A DNA stretch of 64,000 nucleotides from an uncultured Pedobacter sp. (GCF_913776295.1 NZ_CAJYOJ010000013.1:62001-126000); one strand, 5' to 3'; numbered from the stretch's first letter, positions 35,898 to 43,915 are shown. The notes: generated by a model not told the origin, from the letters alone. Numbers and translations are program-made.

Positions 35898-35938
35898 GAC
35901 TATAGACTTAGGACTTAAGACTCCGAACTAGAACTCAG
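35898..35938. repeat. Heptamer tandem repeat tract, right of the IVP-like gene (inverted relative to left)
   Basis: On the minus strand the units read CTGAGTT, CTAGTT, CGGAGTC, TTAAGTC, CTAAGTC, TATAGTC, with one 6-base unit. This is the same AGTC core as the tract at 35460-35494 in reverse orientation. It supplies the last codons and the stop of the carboxymuconolactone decarboxylase-like gene. Confidence 0.8.
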
Positions 35939-36268
35939 TTCATCCCAATACTCCACAGCCCTCCTGTAATGCGGAATAACGATGCTACCACCCACAAGAT
36001 TGGCGATCATGAAGATTTCGTTCATTTCATCATGGTTTACACCAGCATCGAAACATTTGCCCAGGTGGTATTTGATGCAATCGTCACAACGCAAAACCAT
36101 AGAGGCCACCAGGCCCAACATTTCTTTCGTCTTAACATCCAAAGCCCCATCAGCATAAGAGGTAGTATCGAGCGCAAAAAAACGTTTGATATTCGTATTT
36201 GCCGTTACCATAATCCTATCGTTCATTTTTTCACGATAGTGATTAAATTCTTCTACAAGCTTTCCCAT
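35915..36268 (-). CDS. Carboxymuconolactone decarboxylase family / AhpD-like protein
   Basis: The 117-residue protein has the AhpD-type CxxC in MVLRCDDCIKYHLGKCFDAG, with the following His, as in the peroxidase-linked members. It ends ELSSSSES, and this Ser-rich tail is encoded by a heptamer repeat tract. It is probably a redox-active or lyase-type enzyme; the substrate is unknown. It is upstream of the IVP-like gene on the same strand. Confidence 0.87.
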   Translation of the reverse strand: MGKLVEEFNHYREKMNDRIMVTANTNIKRFFALDTTSYADGALDVKTKEMLGLVASMVLRCDDCIKYHLGKCFDAGVNHDEMNEIFMIANLVGGSIVIPHYRRAVEYWDELSSSSES

Positions 36269-36320
36269 ATTATAAAAATCTTTTTTAATTGTTATTTGTT
36301 CAGGCTATAAACATTTGATT

Positions 36321-36680
36321 ATGAAAATAATATCCTCAAAATTCCATGCGGTTTTAGATTACCTGTTAATCATGCTTTTATTGGCTTCTCCCGATATCTT
36401 TGGCCTTTCTACAACTGCCTCAACACTCGCTTACGTGTTGGGTATCGTTCATTTTTTATTAACGGTAATGACCAATTTTAGTGGAGGTATCTTTAAAATC
36501 ATTCCGATCAAACTTCACGGTATTATTGAGTTTTTCGTTAGTGCTATTCTCATTATTTTAGCATTTACACTTTTTAAAGGGAATTTAACAGACGAAATCT
36601 TCTTTGCCTGCTTTGGCTTATTGATTTTAATTATTTTTGCCCTTACTGATTATAAACGAAGTTTACCGGTTATATTATAA
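36321..36680 (+). CDS. Small integral membrane protein, four TM helices
   Basis: The ATG at 36321 gives 119 residues with four hydrophobic helices: LDYLLIMLLLASPDIFGL, TLAYVLGIVHFLLTVMT, IIEFFVSAILIILAFTLF and IFFACFGLLILIIFALTD. No catalytic motif is seen. It resembles SPW-repeat-like small proteins, which is a weak guess. Its end overlaps the converging alkyltransferase-like gene by 11 bp. Confidence 0.7.
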   Translation: MKIISSKFHAVLDYLLIMLLLASPDIFGLSTTASTLAYVLGIVHFLLTVMTNFSGGIFKIIPIKLHGIIEFFVSAILIILAFTLFKGNLTDEIFFACFGLLILIIFALTDYKRSLPVIL

Positions 36681-37002
36681 TTTCTTCCATCGGATTCCAA
36701 AATACCTTTTTAAAGTTCAGCACCCTGTCGTTCTTCACTTCAACACCTTCTTCTTTCAACAGCTCTTCCATTAACTCCGGTGGCTTAAAATGAAACTTTC
36801 CGGTAAGCAGGCCACTACTATTTACGACCCGATGTGCAGGCACACGTGGATGGGCTGTTCCGGCATAGCGCATGGCATGCCCCACCATTCTTGATGATTT
36901 CGCCGCACCTAAACTTTTTGCGATAGCGCCATAAGAAGTAACCCTCCCTTTCGGAATCAACCGGGCAATCTCATAAACCTGTTCGTAAAAGCTGGTGTTC
37001 AT
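36670..37002 (-). CDS. Alkyltransferase-like protein (ATL; MGMT fold lacking the active Cys)
   Basis: The 110-residue protein is an MGMT/Ogt C-terminal domain: FYEQVYEIARLIPKGRVTSY, GAIAKSLG and RMVGHAMRY. The acceptor motif is PAHRVV where active enzymes have PCHRV, so the alkyl-accepting Cys is an Ala. Such ATLs bind O6-alkylguanine and flag it for nucleotide excision repair instead of reversing it. The ATG overlaps the trmB stop by one base (TAATG), so it is coupled to trmB. Confidence 0.9.
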   Translation of the reverse strand: MNTSFYEQVYEIARLIPKGRVTSYGAIAKSLGAAKSSRMVGHAMRYAGTAHPRVPAHRVVNSSGLLTGKFHFKPPELMEELLKEEGVEVKNDRVLNFKKVFWNPMEEIII

Positions 37003-37652
37003 TATTCAAAAGAAAATTGAATATAATTAATATTTTTATCGTGTAGCAGGTATTTTTTCTCGTAATAAGTTTTGATCGACAGTACCTCATCCACCAGATC
37101 TGAAGTATACAGATGATCGGTATTTTTATGTACAGGCAAATTCAATTCTGCCACTTTTTCGCAGGTGTAGGCATACAACTGGTCATTATCTGTTTTCAGA
37201 TTAACTTTACCTCCGGGTTTTAAAACCAATTTGTACCTGTTCAGGAATGCCGGAAAGGTTAAACGTTTTTTCTCCCTGCTATCTTGTGGCTGTGGATCAG
37301 GGAAGGTGATCCAGATTTCGTCGATCTCCCCTTCATTAAAGTAGTCCAATATGTTTTCAATCTGGATCCTTAAAAAAGCAACATTATCAATCCCATCTTC
37401 AATAGCCGTTTTGGCTCCGCGCCAAATGCGGTTACCTTTATAATCTACCCCAATAAAATTTTTACCGGGAAAAAGCCTGGCCAGATTTACCGAATATTCA
37501 CCTTTTCCACAGGCCAGTTCCAGTACAATGGGATTCGTATTTTTAAAATGTGCCGAAGCCCACTTGCCCTTTAAAGCTTTTCCTTGTTCTAATTGATATA
37601 CGTTCGCAAATGTTTCTATTTCAGCAAAACGCCTAAGTTTATCTTTACCCAA
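37002..37652 (-). CDS. trmB: tRNA (guanine-N7-)-methyltransferase
   Basis: TrmB methylates G46 of tRNA using SAM. The 216-residue protein has the SAM site PIVLELACGKGEYSVNLA, IGVDYKGNRIWRGAK and the family signature IWITFPDPQPQDSREKKRL. The start is a TTG at 37652, as no ATG is near and the reading fits the family from there. A TAnnTTTG box lies 14 bases upstream. The downstream alkyltransferase-like gene is translationally coupled. Confidence 0.94.
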   Translation of the reverse strand: MGKDKLRRFAEIETFANVYQLEQGKALKGKWASAHFKNTNPIVLELACGKGEYSVNLARLFPGKNFIGVDYKGNRIWRGAKTAIEDGIDNVAFLRIQIENILDYFNEGEIDEIWITFPDPQPQDSREKKRLTFPAFLNRYKLVLKPGGKVNLKTDNDQLYAYTCEKVAELNLPVHKNTDHLYTSDLVDEVLSIKTYYEKKYLLHDKNINYIQFSFE

Positions 37653-37666
37653 AAGTTTTTTTTCTG

Positions 37667-37674
37667 CAAAAATA
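37667..37674 (-). promoter_or_regulatory. Candidate promoter (-7 box) for trmB
   Basis: On the minus strand TATTTTTG matches TAnnTTTG and lies 14 bases before the TTG start. No clear TTG -33 box was found. Confidence 0.4.
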
Positions 37675-37739
37675 CAATTAAATCAATAACCGGAGTTTCT
37701 TTTGCCTCAAAGATTGATGGCAATCTTATTTAGGAATTG

Positions 37740-37747
37740 TATTTTTG
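37740..37747 (+). promoter_or_regulatory. Candidate promoter (-7 box) for fcl
   Basis: TATTTTTG matches TAnnTTTG, 18 bases before the GTG start. A TTG at 37714 is 23 bases upstream, slightly longer than usual. Confidence 0.45.
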
Positions 37748-37765
37748 TAACCTATAAAAATTACC

Positions 37766-38692
37766 GTGGAAAAAAACGCGAAAATATATGTTGCAGGCCA
37801 TCGTGGAATGGTAGGTTCGGCCATTTACCTTAAACTGCAAAAAGAAGGTTACGAAAATATCATTACCAGAACTTCAGCAGAGCTTGACCTGCGCAACCAG
37901 CAGGCAGTTACTGATTTTTTTGCTGAAGAAAAACCGGATTATGTTTTTCTTGCGGCAGCAAAGGTTGGTGGTATTGTAGCGAACAACCTTTACAGAGCTG
38001 ATTTCCTTTATGAAAATTTAGCGATACAAAATAATGTAATCCACCAGGCGTATGTCAATAGCGTTAAAAAACTCATGTTTTTGGGCTCTAGCTGCATTTA
38101 CCCTAAAATGGCTCCACAACCCTTAAAGGAAGATTACCTTTTAACCGGCACATTAGAGCATACGAACGAGCCTTATGCCATTGCCAAAATTGCGGGTATT
38201 AAAATGTGCGATGCGTATCGCGATCAATATGGCTGTAATTTTATCTCCGTAATGCCAACCAATTTATATGGCTATAAGGATAACTATCATCCTCAAAATT
38301 CGCACGTTTTACCAGCTTTGATCCGTAAGGTGCATGAGGCAAAAGTAAACAACGAAAAAGAAGTTGTGGTTTGGGGTTCTGGCTCACCCATGCGCGAATT
38401 TTTATTTGCCGACGATTTAGCTGATGCCTGTTATTTCCTGATGCATAATTATAATGAACCGCATCTGATCAATATTGGCACCGGGCACGATTTAACCATT
38501 AAAGACCTAGCTTTGCTGATCAAAGATGTTTTGGGATTCGATGGGGAACTGGTATTCGATGCTACTAAACCAGACGGCACACCACGCAAATTAATGGATG
38601 TGAGTAAACTCCATAGTTTAGGCTGGAAACATCAAATTGAGCTTAAAGAAGGGATCGCCCTGGCTTATCAGGATTTCGAAAGCAGATATTAA
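37766..38692 (+). CDS. fcl: GDP-L-fucose synthase
   Basis: Fcl (WcaG) epimerises and reduces GDP-4-keto-6-deoxymannose to GDP-L-fucose with NADPH. The 308-residue SDR starts with GTG and shows the NADP motif [12 protein letters not shown], the family [16 protein letters not shown] and the YxxxK pair in [22 protein letters not shown] and [16 protein letters not shown] follow, both diagnostic. No gmd gene is adjacent here. It feeds fucose into surface glycans. Confidence 0.95.
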   Translation: MEKNAKIYVAGHRGMVGSAIYLKLQKEGYENIITRTSAELDLRNQQAVTDFFAEEKPDYVFLAAAKVGGIVANNLYRADFLYENLAIQNNVIHQAYVNSVKKLMFLGSSCIYPKMAPQPLKEDYLLTGTLEHTNEPYAIAKIAGIKMCDAYRDQYGCNFISVMPTNLYGYKDNYHPQNSHVLPALIRKVHEAKVNNEKEVVVWGSGSPMREFLFADDLADACYFLMHNYNEPHLINIGTGHDLTIKDLALLIKDVLGFDGELVFDATKPDGTPRKLMDVSKLHSLGWKHQIELKEGIALAYQDFESRY

Positions 38693-38700
38693 ATGAATTT

Positions 38701-38733
38701 ACAAGGGCGTTTAACATACCGTCCCGCCCTTGT
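38701..38733. terminator. Hairpin between convergent fcl and GH130 genes
   Basis: ACAAGGGCG (38701-38709) pairs perfectly with CGCCCTTGT (38725-38733). The T run is weak, but the site fits shared termination. Confidence 0.65.
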
Positions 38734-38743
38734 GATTTGCGCC

Positions 38744-39871
38744 TTATTTTGGAGGAGCAGGATCATAAATGGCTACTGCTACATGGCTATCTGCACAGCC
38801 ATAATATAAAAACCATTGCTTCTTAAAATAAACCAACCCTTCGAGAAAAACGGTGCCCGAAGGATATTGTCCGCTTTTCTCGAAAGGAGCTGTAGGCACG
38901 AAAAAAGGTTTATCCAGCCTCGCGATCACTTTAGAAGGATGTTTGAGATCAAAAAGAACCTGCCCGGCAGAATAGGTATTGGCTACATAATTGGTATCCC
39001 GCTTGTCATCGCCCCTGTTTTTGCCGTTATACAGCACCAGTATGCCTTGATCAGTTACAATTGCCGGCGGACCACATTCTGTTAAATCGCTATCAAAAAA
39101 GTGTTGTCGGGGCTTCACAATCATATCCAGTTCATTCTTATCGTTTAAGGTAGGCTCCCAGTTAACAAGGTCGGTTGAGATGGCAATATTCATGAAACGT
39201 TCGCCCCAGTACATCATATATTTACCGTTTATTTTGGCAATGATCTGTTTACCGTTTTCTAACTTCGTCACAATTGAACCAGATTTGCATTTGAGATCCT
39301 TAAATTTGCCATTATAGGCCTTATTGAATGCGGGGCCATGTTTGGTCCAGTGTTTTAAATCTTTGGAAGTGGCTACAGCCAGGCGGAAGATATTGCGGTT
39401 CCATTGCGTATAGAACATTACATATAGGCCCTCTTCAGTAACAGCAATACGTGGGTCTTCACACCCCCCCGGCCATTCGTTTGCTTTCTGCTCATCCTCA
39501 TCCGGGTAGAACACCGGTTCAGGACTACGTTTCATATTAATGCCATCATTGCTTTCTGCAATTCCCAATCTGGAAGTGCGCATGCCTATTCCATTACCAG
39601 AACGATCTTCACTACGGTATAAAACATAGATCTTGTTTTTATGCACAGCGGCAGCGGGATTGAAAACATCGCCGGCCTCCCAGGCTATTTTTTTCTTGAG
39701 TATGGGATCCATAAAAACACTTTCTATGTTTGGCGAAATAATGGGATTAACATTTTCTGGCCGTGAAAATGGCCCAAGTGCCCAATTTGGGAGTTTATCC
39801 TGAGCATTTGCCGCAAAGGCTAGCAGAAGAAAAACAACAAAAAGATATAGGCGAAAAATGGCTCTGTTCAT
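38744..39871 (-). CDS. Secreted GH130-type glycosidase/phosphorylase
   Basis: The 375-residue protein has a signal peptide (FLLLAFAANAQ). Its five-bladed propeller shows the GH130 markers FNPAAAVHKNKIYVLYRSED, NGIGMRTSRLGIAES and the signature GGCEDPRIAV, where the Asp is the expected acid residue. GH130 enzymes act on beta-mannosides as phosphorylases or hydrolases. The signal peptide points to the periplasm, favouring hydrolase, but this is inferred. Confidence 0.85.
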   Translation of the reverse strand: MNRAIFRLYLFVVFLLLAFAANAQDKLPNWALGPFSRPENVNPIISPNIESVFMDPILKKKIAWEAGDVFNPAAAVHKNKIYVLYRSEDRSGNGIGMRTSRLGIAESNDGINMKRSPEPVFYPDEDEQKANEWPGGCEDPRIAVTEEGLYVMFYTQWNRNIFRLAVATSKDLKHWTKHGPAFNKAYNGKFKDLKCKSGSIVTKLENGKQIIAKINGKYMMYWGERFMNIAISTDLVNWEPTLNDKNELDMIVKPRQHFFDSDLTECGPPAIVTDQGILVLYNGKNRGDDKRDTNYVANTYSAGQVLFDLKHPSKVIARLDKPFFVPTAPFEKSGQYPSGTVFLEGLVYFKKQWFLYYGCADSHVAVAIYDPAPPK

Positions 39872-40059
39872 GAAACTAAAATACTAATTAATATGCCAAG
39901 CTGGTGATAGTATAATTACCCAAAATTAAATCAATCAGATTAAAATGGCTGTTCAATCTTTTGTTAAAATGGATCATTTTAATCGAAAATTTTAATTCAA
40001 ATCATTCAAGTTTAATGATATTATAAACACAAACAGTTTTCGACTATAGTTAAAATTGA

Positions 40060-40067
40060 TATATTTG
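40060..40067 (+). promoter_or_regulatory. Candidate promoter (-7 box) for oxyR
   Basis: TATATTTG matches TAnnTTTG, 25 bases before the ATG. No TTG at the normal distance was found. Confidence 0.45.
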
Positions 40068-40091
40068 AACTGATTAATCAATTTTACCTAT

Positions 40092-41024
40092 ATGACTTTA
40101 GTCCAGCTCGAATATATTGTCGCAGTAGATACCTATAGAAGTTTCGTAACTGCTGCCGAAAAGTGTTTTGTAACCCAGCCTACCTTAAGTATGCAGGTAC
40201 AAAAACTGGAAGAATTAATTAGCGTTAAAATTTTCGACAGGAGCAAACAACCTGTAAGTCCGACAGAAATTGGTACCCAGATTATTGCCCAGGCCAGAAT
40301 TATCTTACAGGAGAGCGGGAAAATTAAAGAGTTGATCAGCAGCCAGCAGCAAGATGTAATGGGCGAACTGAAAATTGGGGTGATCCCAACCATTGCCCCA
40401 TATTTATTGCCAGAGGTGATTTCGGCCATGCTGGATAAATACCCTGAACTAAAACTTTTAATCTGGGAATATACCACAGAGGACATTATTCATCATCTGA
40501 AAACCGGTGTGCTGGATTGCGGTATTTTAGCCACGCCACTTACCGATCCGAACATTACCGAAACACCACTATATTACGAAAACTTTGTCAGTTACATCAG
40601 TAAAAACAGTAAACTGTACAAAAAGAAAGCGCTGGATGCCGAAGATCTGCACGATGAGAATATCTGGCTCTTAAATGAAGGCCATTGTATGCGCAATCAG
40701 GTATTAAACATTTGTCGTTCCACCAAAAACAACAGGCTGCAGGGGCTAGAGTATAATACAGGCAGTGTAGAAACCCTGGTACGTATGGTTGATTTAAATG
40801 GGGGTGCAACGCTGTTGCCCGAACTGGCCATAGCAGAACTAAATGCGAAGCAGACCAGTAAGGTACGTCATTTTAAATCACCTGAACCCGTGCGTGAAAT
40901 TAGCCTGGTTACCCATAAAAACTTTATTAAAAAGCGGATGCTCAATGCCTTAAAAGAGGAGATCCTGACTATTATTCCAAAAGCGATGAAGCAGAAAAAA
41001 AAGAAAGATGTAGTTGGGATTTAA
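40092..41024 (+). CDS. oxyR: LysR-family hydrogen peroxide sensor
   Basis: The 310-residue protein has an N-terminal LysR helix-turn-helix (FVTAAEKCFVTQPTLSMQVQ) and an effector domain. Its redox cysteines are Cys199 in EGHCMRNQ and Cys208 in NICRS, at the same numbers as in E. coli OxyR, where they form the disulfide on peroxide stress. A short terminator overlaps the stop codon. sod lies nearby, but no direct regulatory link is visible. Confidence 0.93.
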   Translation: MTLVQLEYIVAVDTYRSFVTAAEKCFVTQPTLSMQVQKLEELISVKIFDRSKQPVSPTEIGTQIIAQARIILQESGKIKELISSQQQDVMGELKIGVIPTIAPYLLPEVISAMLDKYPELKLLIWEYTTEDIIHHLKTGVLDCGILATPLTDPNITETPLYYENFVSYISKNSKLYKKKALDAEDLHDENIWLLNEGHCMRNQVLNICRSTKNNRLQGLEYNTGSVETLVRMVDLNGGATLLPELAIAELNAKQTSKVRHFKSPEPVREISLVTHKNFIKKRMLNALKEEILTIIPKAMKQKKKKDVVGI

Positions 41025-41042
41025 CTTCTTGCGAAGTTTTTT
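41023..41042 (+). terminator. Terminator overlapping the oxyR stop codon
   Basis: AACTTC-TTGC-GAAGTT with a following T tract. The stem starts within the stop codon TAA. Confidence 0.7.
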
Positions 41043-41052
41043 CCCCTTCTGC

Positions 41053-41133
41053 CGTCATGCAGAATTTAGTTCAGCATCTTTCTTGCTATAAAGACCCTGA
41101 AATAAATCCGATGGCTATCGGAGCAGGGTGACG
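41053..41133. repeat. Dispersed repeat, family B (copy 1)
   Basis: It starts CGTCATGCAGAATTTAGTTC and AGCATCTTTC follows; it ends GGGTGACG, the reverse of the start. A related copy lies at 55388-55447. It is a palindromic REP-like unit without coding capacity. Confidence 0.65.
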
Positions 41134-41278
41134 ACACTCCGGTAAGTGCCTAGATTAAACAAAACAGATCTTTTAAATTTAGTGAATTAACTTTTGATCC
41201 TTATCTAAATGCCCCGCCAGTTTATAACCCGTTGCAGCAGGATTATTATCTTCTAAAAGCTCAGATAATTAAAAAAAT

Positions 41279-41740
41279 CTACTGGTTCTGTTTTTCTACC
41301 GGAGGTGCAGATAATAATCCTTTGATATCGCTTTCCACTTCTTCCTCTTCGCCCTTTTTCTTTTTCTTGTTTTTAGCTTTTAATCCTTTGCCACTTAAAC
41401 GCTCCTCCACAATTTTATCGTATTCGGTTTGTTGCTCTGGCCTTAAAACATTGCGGATATTTTTTGAAGTTTCATTCTGAAGTTTATAAAATTTATCTAC
41501 ATCCTCCTCGCGCGAGTTACCGGCCTGTTGCCTTTTAATTAAGTCGGCCTGTTCTTTTGCCTGGTTATAGGTATAGCTATAAATGACGCTTTTTTGCGTA
41601 CCATTCAATTTTAGCCGTTTTTCCAGATCATCAACATTTTTTTGTGCAATTTCTGCCGGGGTAGGCATTTTATTCTGTTGTGCACGTACCAGCACATTTA
41701 CGCCAACAATCATTAAAAATAAAACTACAAGCCTTTTCAT
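41279..41740 (-). CDS. Small secreted/periplasmic helical protein
   Basis: The 153-residue protein has a signal peptide (LFLMIVGVNVLVRAQ) and a helical body (ADLIKRQQAGNSREEDVDK, VLRPEQQTEYDKIVEERL). This resembles Spy/LTxxQ-type small chaperones of Bacteroidota (DUF4168/DUF4890-like). A Lys/Glu-rich tail follows (KNKKKKKGEEEEVESD). The function is not established. It lies downstream of the sod terminator and is probably transcribed separately. Confidence 0.7.
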   Translation of the reverse strand: MKRLVVLFLMIVGVNVLVRAQQNKMPTPAEIAQKNVDDLEKRLKLNGTQKSVIYSYTYNQAKEQADLIKRQQAGNSREEDVDKFYKLQNETSKNIRNVLRPEQQTEYDKIVEERLSGKGLKAKNKKKKKGEEEEVESDIKGLLSAPPVEKQNQ

Positions 41741-41780
41741 TCCGAATATTTTAATATGCGAAGTTACTTAATTATCTTAA

Positions 41781-41814
41781 AACAAGAAAGTCCCGATCTG
41801 CACCGGGACTTTCT
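41781..41814 (-). terminator. Terminator of sod
   Basis: On the minus strand AGAAAGTCCCG pairs with CGGGACTTTCT (41814-41785), an 11-bp stem, then TTGTTTT. Confidence 0.85.
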
Positions 41815-41838
41815 ATTAAATTTTTATGGAAGGCGAGC

Positions 41839-42447
41839 TTACAACGCTTTTTTATAAAGTTCAGCAACTGCATCCCAGTTAATTACATTCCAGATTGCGG
41901 CTAAATAATCCGGGCGTTTGTTTTGATATTTTAAATAATAGGCGTGTTCCCAAACATCAATACCCAAAATTGGTGTGCCTTTTACTTCAGCAACATCCAT
42001 CAAAGGATTATCCTGGTTTGGTGTAGAGGAAACCTGAAGTTTTTTATCTGCACCGACAGATAACCAGGCCCAGCCAGAACCAAAACGGGTAGCGCCAGCT
42101 TCCTGTAATTTAGTTTTAAGCTCAGCAAACGAACCGAAAGTTTCATTAATTGCTTTAGCTAAATCGCCAGTTGGCTCACCGCCTTTATTAGGACCTAAAA
42201 TATTCCAGAATAAGGAGTGATTATAGTGTCCACCACCATTGTTCCTAACAGCAGCAGGGAATTTTGAAATGTTTTTTACAATTTCCTCGATGCTTGAATT
42301 CGCCTCCGGCTTTCCTTCTAACGCTTTATTTAGGTTGGTAACGTAAGCCTGGTGGTGTTTATCATGGTGAATTTCCATGGTAGTTTTATCAATATGCGGT
42401 TCTAATGCATCGGTTGCGTAATGTAACGCAGGTAATTCAAAAGCCAT
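41839..42447 (-). CDS. sodA: Superoxide dismutase, Fe/Mn family (Mn-like)
   Basis: The 202-residue enzyme turns superoxide into oxygen and peroxide. The metal ligands are His in [10 protein letters not shown], His in [11 protein letters not shown], and Asp and His in [13 protein letters not shown]. The Gly in [10 protein letters not shown] and the Gln in TPNQDNPLM are typical of Mn-type rather than Fe-type SODs. The promoter box and terminator mark it as a single-gene unit. Confidence 0.95.
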   Translation of the reverse strand: MAFELPALHYATDALEPHIDKTTMEIHHDKHHQAYVTNLNKALEGKPEANSSIEEIVKNISKFPAAVRNNGGGHYNHSLFWNILGPNKGGEPTGDLAKAINETFGSFAELKTKLQEAGATRFGSGWAWLSVGADKKLQVSSTPNQDNPLMDVAEVKGTPILGIDVWEHAYYLKYQNKRPDYLAAIWNVINWDAVAELYKKAL

Positions 42448-42485
42448 AATGTTTATGATTAAAGATTTAAAAATGTTTCTTGTAG

Positions 42486-42493
42486 CAAATATA
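42486..42493 (-). promoter_or_regulatory. Candidate promoter (-7 box) for sod
   Basis: On the minus strand TATATTTG matches TAnnTTTG, 38 bases before the ATG. No TTG at the usual distance was found. Confidence 0.5.
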
Positions 42494-42642
42494 ACATTAC
42501 AACGTTAAGATTTGTTCATGTTATTATCATCAAATGGTTTTGTGGGTATCGGCATTGATTGAAAATTATAATAATCACCAAGATAATAGTCATTTACATA
42601 ATGCAAAAAAAAGGTTGCCCTACGTCATCTATATGACCCCGC

Positions 42643-42677
42643 TGACCATTAACTATCAACTATTGACCATGAATCAA
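42643..42677 (-). repeat. Heptamer tandem repeat tract, 5 units (TAGTTAA/TGGTCAA type)
   Basis: Plus-strand units are TGACCAT, TAACTAT, CAACTAT, TGACCAT, GAATCAA. In the sense of tadA they include TAGTTGA, TAGTTAA and TGGTCAA. The tract lies 16 bases after the tadA stop codon. Confidence 0.8.
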
Positions 42678-42693
42678 TTATAGAAACAGGAAG

Positions 42694-43161
42694 CTATCTT
42701 TTCTTAGCAAAGAAACCTTTCATCAATGCGCCACACTCCTCCGCCATTACACCACCTTTGAGCACAGTTTTAGGGTGCAGCAGTTGCGCATTTTTGGAGA
42801 TAAAGCCTCTTTTTTCTTCTCTGGCACCATATACAATACGACCAATCTGCGTCCAGTAACTTGCTCCGGCGCACATTACACAAGGCTCGATGGTTACATA
42901 TAAGGTGCAATCCCTTAAATATTTCCCGCCAATGGTTTGCGATGCAGAGGTGAAAGCCTGCATTTCGGCGTGTGCAGTCACATCGTTAAAGCGTTCGGTT
43001 AAATTATAGCCACGGCCGATAATCCTGTTTTTACTGACCACAATCGCACCTATTGGAATTTCATCTTCAGCCAAAGCCTTTTTCGCTTCTTCCAAAGCCA
43101 ATTTCATGTAATGAATATCTTCTTCTTTAGGATCGGTATTTTCGAAATTGTAAAAACTCAT
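42694..43161 (-). CDS. tadA: tRNA-adenosine(34) deaminase / nucleoside deaminase
   Basis: The 155-residue enzyme has the cytidine-deaminase zinc motifs HAEMQAF and EPCVMCAGA, and GARE with KRGFISKNAQLLH typical of TadA. TadA makes inosine at the wobble position of tRNA-Arg. A related guanine deaminase cannot be excluded entirely. A TATATTTG box lies only four bases upstream of the ATG. Confidence 0.88.
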   Translation of the reverse strand: MSFYNFENTDPKEEDIHYMKLALEEAKKALAEDEIPIGAIVVSKNRIIGRGYNLTERFNDVTAHAEMQAFTSASQTIGGKYLRDCTLYVTIEPCVMCAGASYWTQIGRIVYGAREEKRGFISKNAQLLHPKTVLKGGVMAEECGALMKGFFAKKR

Positions 43162-43165
43162 GAAG

Positions 43166-43173
43166 CAAATATA
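43166..43173 (-). promoter_or_regulatory. Candidate promoter abutting the tadA start
   Basis: On the minus strand TATATTTG matches TAnnTTTG and ends four bases before the ATG at 43161, implying a leaderless transcript. Confidence 0.35.
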
Positions 43174-43192
43174 GGGTAATAATGGCCAAAAA

Positions 43193-43242
43193 GACCTCCG
43201 AAGTTTTGGTGGCCATGGGCGCGGTAAACTTATGAAGTCTAA
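43193..43242. repeat. Direct repeat D, copy 1
   Basis: It contains CTCCGAAGTTTT, GGCC and CGCGGTAAACTT in order, matching 43412-43460 (CTTCCGAAGTTTT, GGCC, GGTAAAACTT) with small changes. Each copy can fold, as GAAGTTTT pairs with AAAACTTC. Confidence 0.6.
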
Positions 43243-43260
43243 GCTGAAACTTTAATTGGA

Positions 43261-43392
43261 TTTTGGAGCGCAGTGTCAGTACTGATCGGCTGTTTCAGTC
43301 CTGCTTTACGTTCCAAGTCCTCTCCCGGTGAAAAACCGGGATTGCGGGCTTTGCGCTGCCATCAGGGCTATTTAACAAAAGTCTGTGCTAAT
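43261..43392. repeat. Dispersed repeat, family C (copy 1)
   Basis: Landmarks in order are GGAGCGCAGTG, ACTGATCGG, CAGTCCTGCTTTACGTT, TTGCGGGCTT, CATCAGGGCTATTT and GTCTGTGCTAAT. The reverse complement of 48946-49073 shows the same landmarks in the same order. Confidence 0.7.
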
Positions 43393-43411
43393 AGTGAACA
43401 AATAACGCGCA

Positions 43412-43460
43412 GACTTCCGAAGTTTTCAAGAGCAAAGGCCGGTAAAACTTCAGTATCTAA
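43412..43460. repeat. Direct repeat D, copy 2
   Basis: See 43193-43242. This copy ends six bases before the stop codon of the csaA-like gene and may act as its terminator. Confidence 0.6.
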
Positions 43461-43465
43461 ATGCA

Positions 43466-43801
43466 TTATATCAGTTTACTTCCGTTCGGCACTTTACGCT
43501 CTACCGTAGTTAATACGATATCGCCATTTTCATCAGCAAAACCAGTTACTAAAAATTCAGACATAAATTTTCCGATTTGTTTTTTAGGGAAGTTAATCAC
43601 CCCAACAATCTGTTTTCCCGGTAACTCTTCCAATGTATAATGTTTCGTAATCTGCGCGCTGCTCATTTTAATGCCAAATTCGCCAAAGTCTACTTTTAAT
43701 TTGTAAGCTGGTCTTCGGGCCTCCGGAAATTCAAAGGCTTCCAGAATAGTACCTACCCTTAACTCAACTTTTTCGAAATCGCCCCATGTAATCTGTTCCA
43801 T
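43466..43801 (-). CDS. csaA: CsaA-like tRNA-binding domain protein
   Basis: The 111-residue protein is a stand-alone OB-fold tRNA-binding domain: VELRVGTILEAFEFPEARRP, YKLKVDFGEFGIKMSSAQI, and VGVINFPKKQIGKFMSEFLV. CsaA of Bacillus acts as a chaperone linked to secretion and can bind tRNA. ATG at 43801 gives the family N-terminus; a longer frame to 43843 is unlikely. It is divergent from xylB. Confidence 0.9.
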   Translation of the reverse strand: MEQITWGDFEKVELRVGTILEAFEFPEARRPAYKLKVDFGEFGIKMSSAQITKHYTLEELPGKQIVGVINFPKKQIGKFMSEFLVTGFADENGDIVLTTVERKVPNGSKLI

Positions 43802-43873
43802 AAATATTTCTTTGTACCTGGTAAAAATATAAATAATTAACAATTCCGCATCAGTTTAAACGCAAATTGACAC

Positions 43874-43891
43874 AATTCAACCGTTTGCATA
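43874..43891. promoter_or_regulatory. LacI-type operator, upstream copy
   Basis: AATTCAACCGTTTGCATA shares its right half and central CG with the better palindrome at 43944-43961. The centres are 70 bp apart, which would allow looping by one regulator. Confidence 0.55.
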
Positions 43892-43915
43892 AATGAATCG
43901 TTTTTTACAAAAAAT

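Larger units (their letters stand above)
43162..43465. other. Gene-free stretch filled by repeats
   Basis: This 304-bp gap between tadA and the csaA-like gene holds two direct repeats (43193-43242 and 43412-43460) and a family C repeat (43261-43392). A frame at 43273-43509 runs across the repeats and is not supported. Confidence 0.65.

Noticed and set aside
43273..43509. 78-codon open frame on the plus strand between tadA and csaA
   Set aside because: It runs across family C and direct repeat D sequence and into the 3' end of the csaA-like gene on the other strand; no family resemblance.
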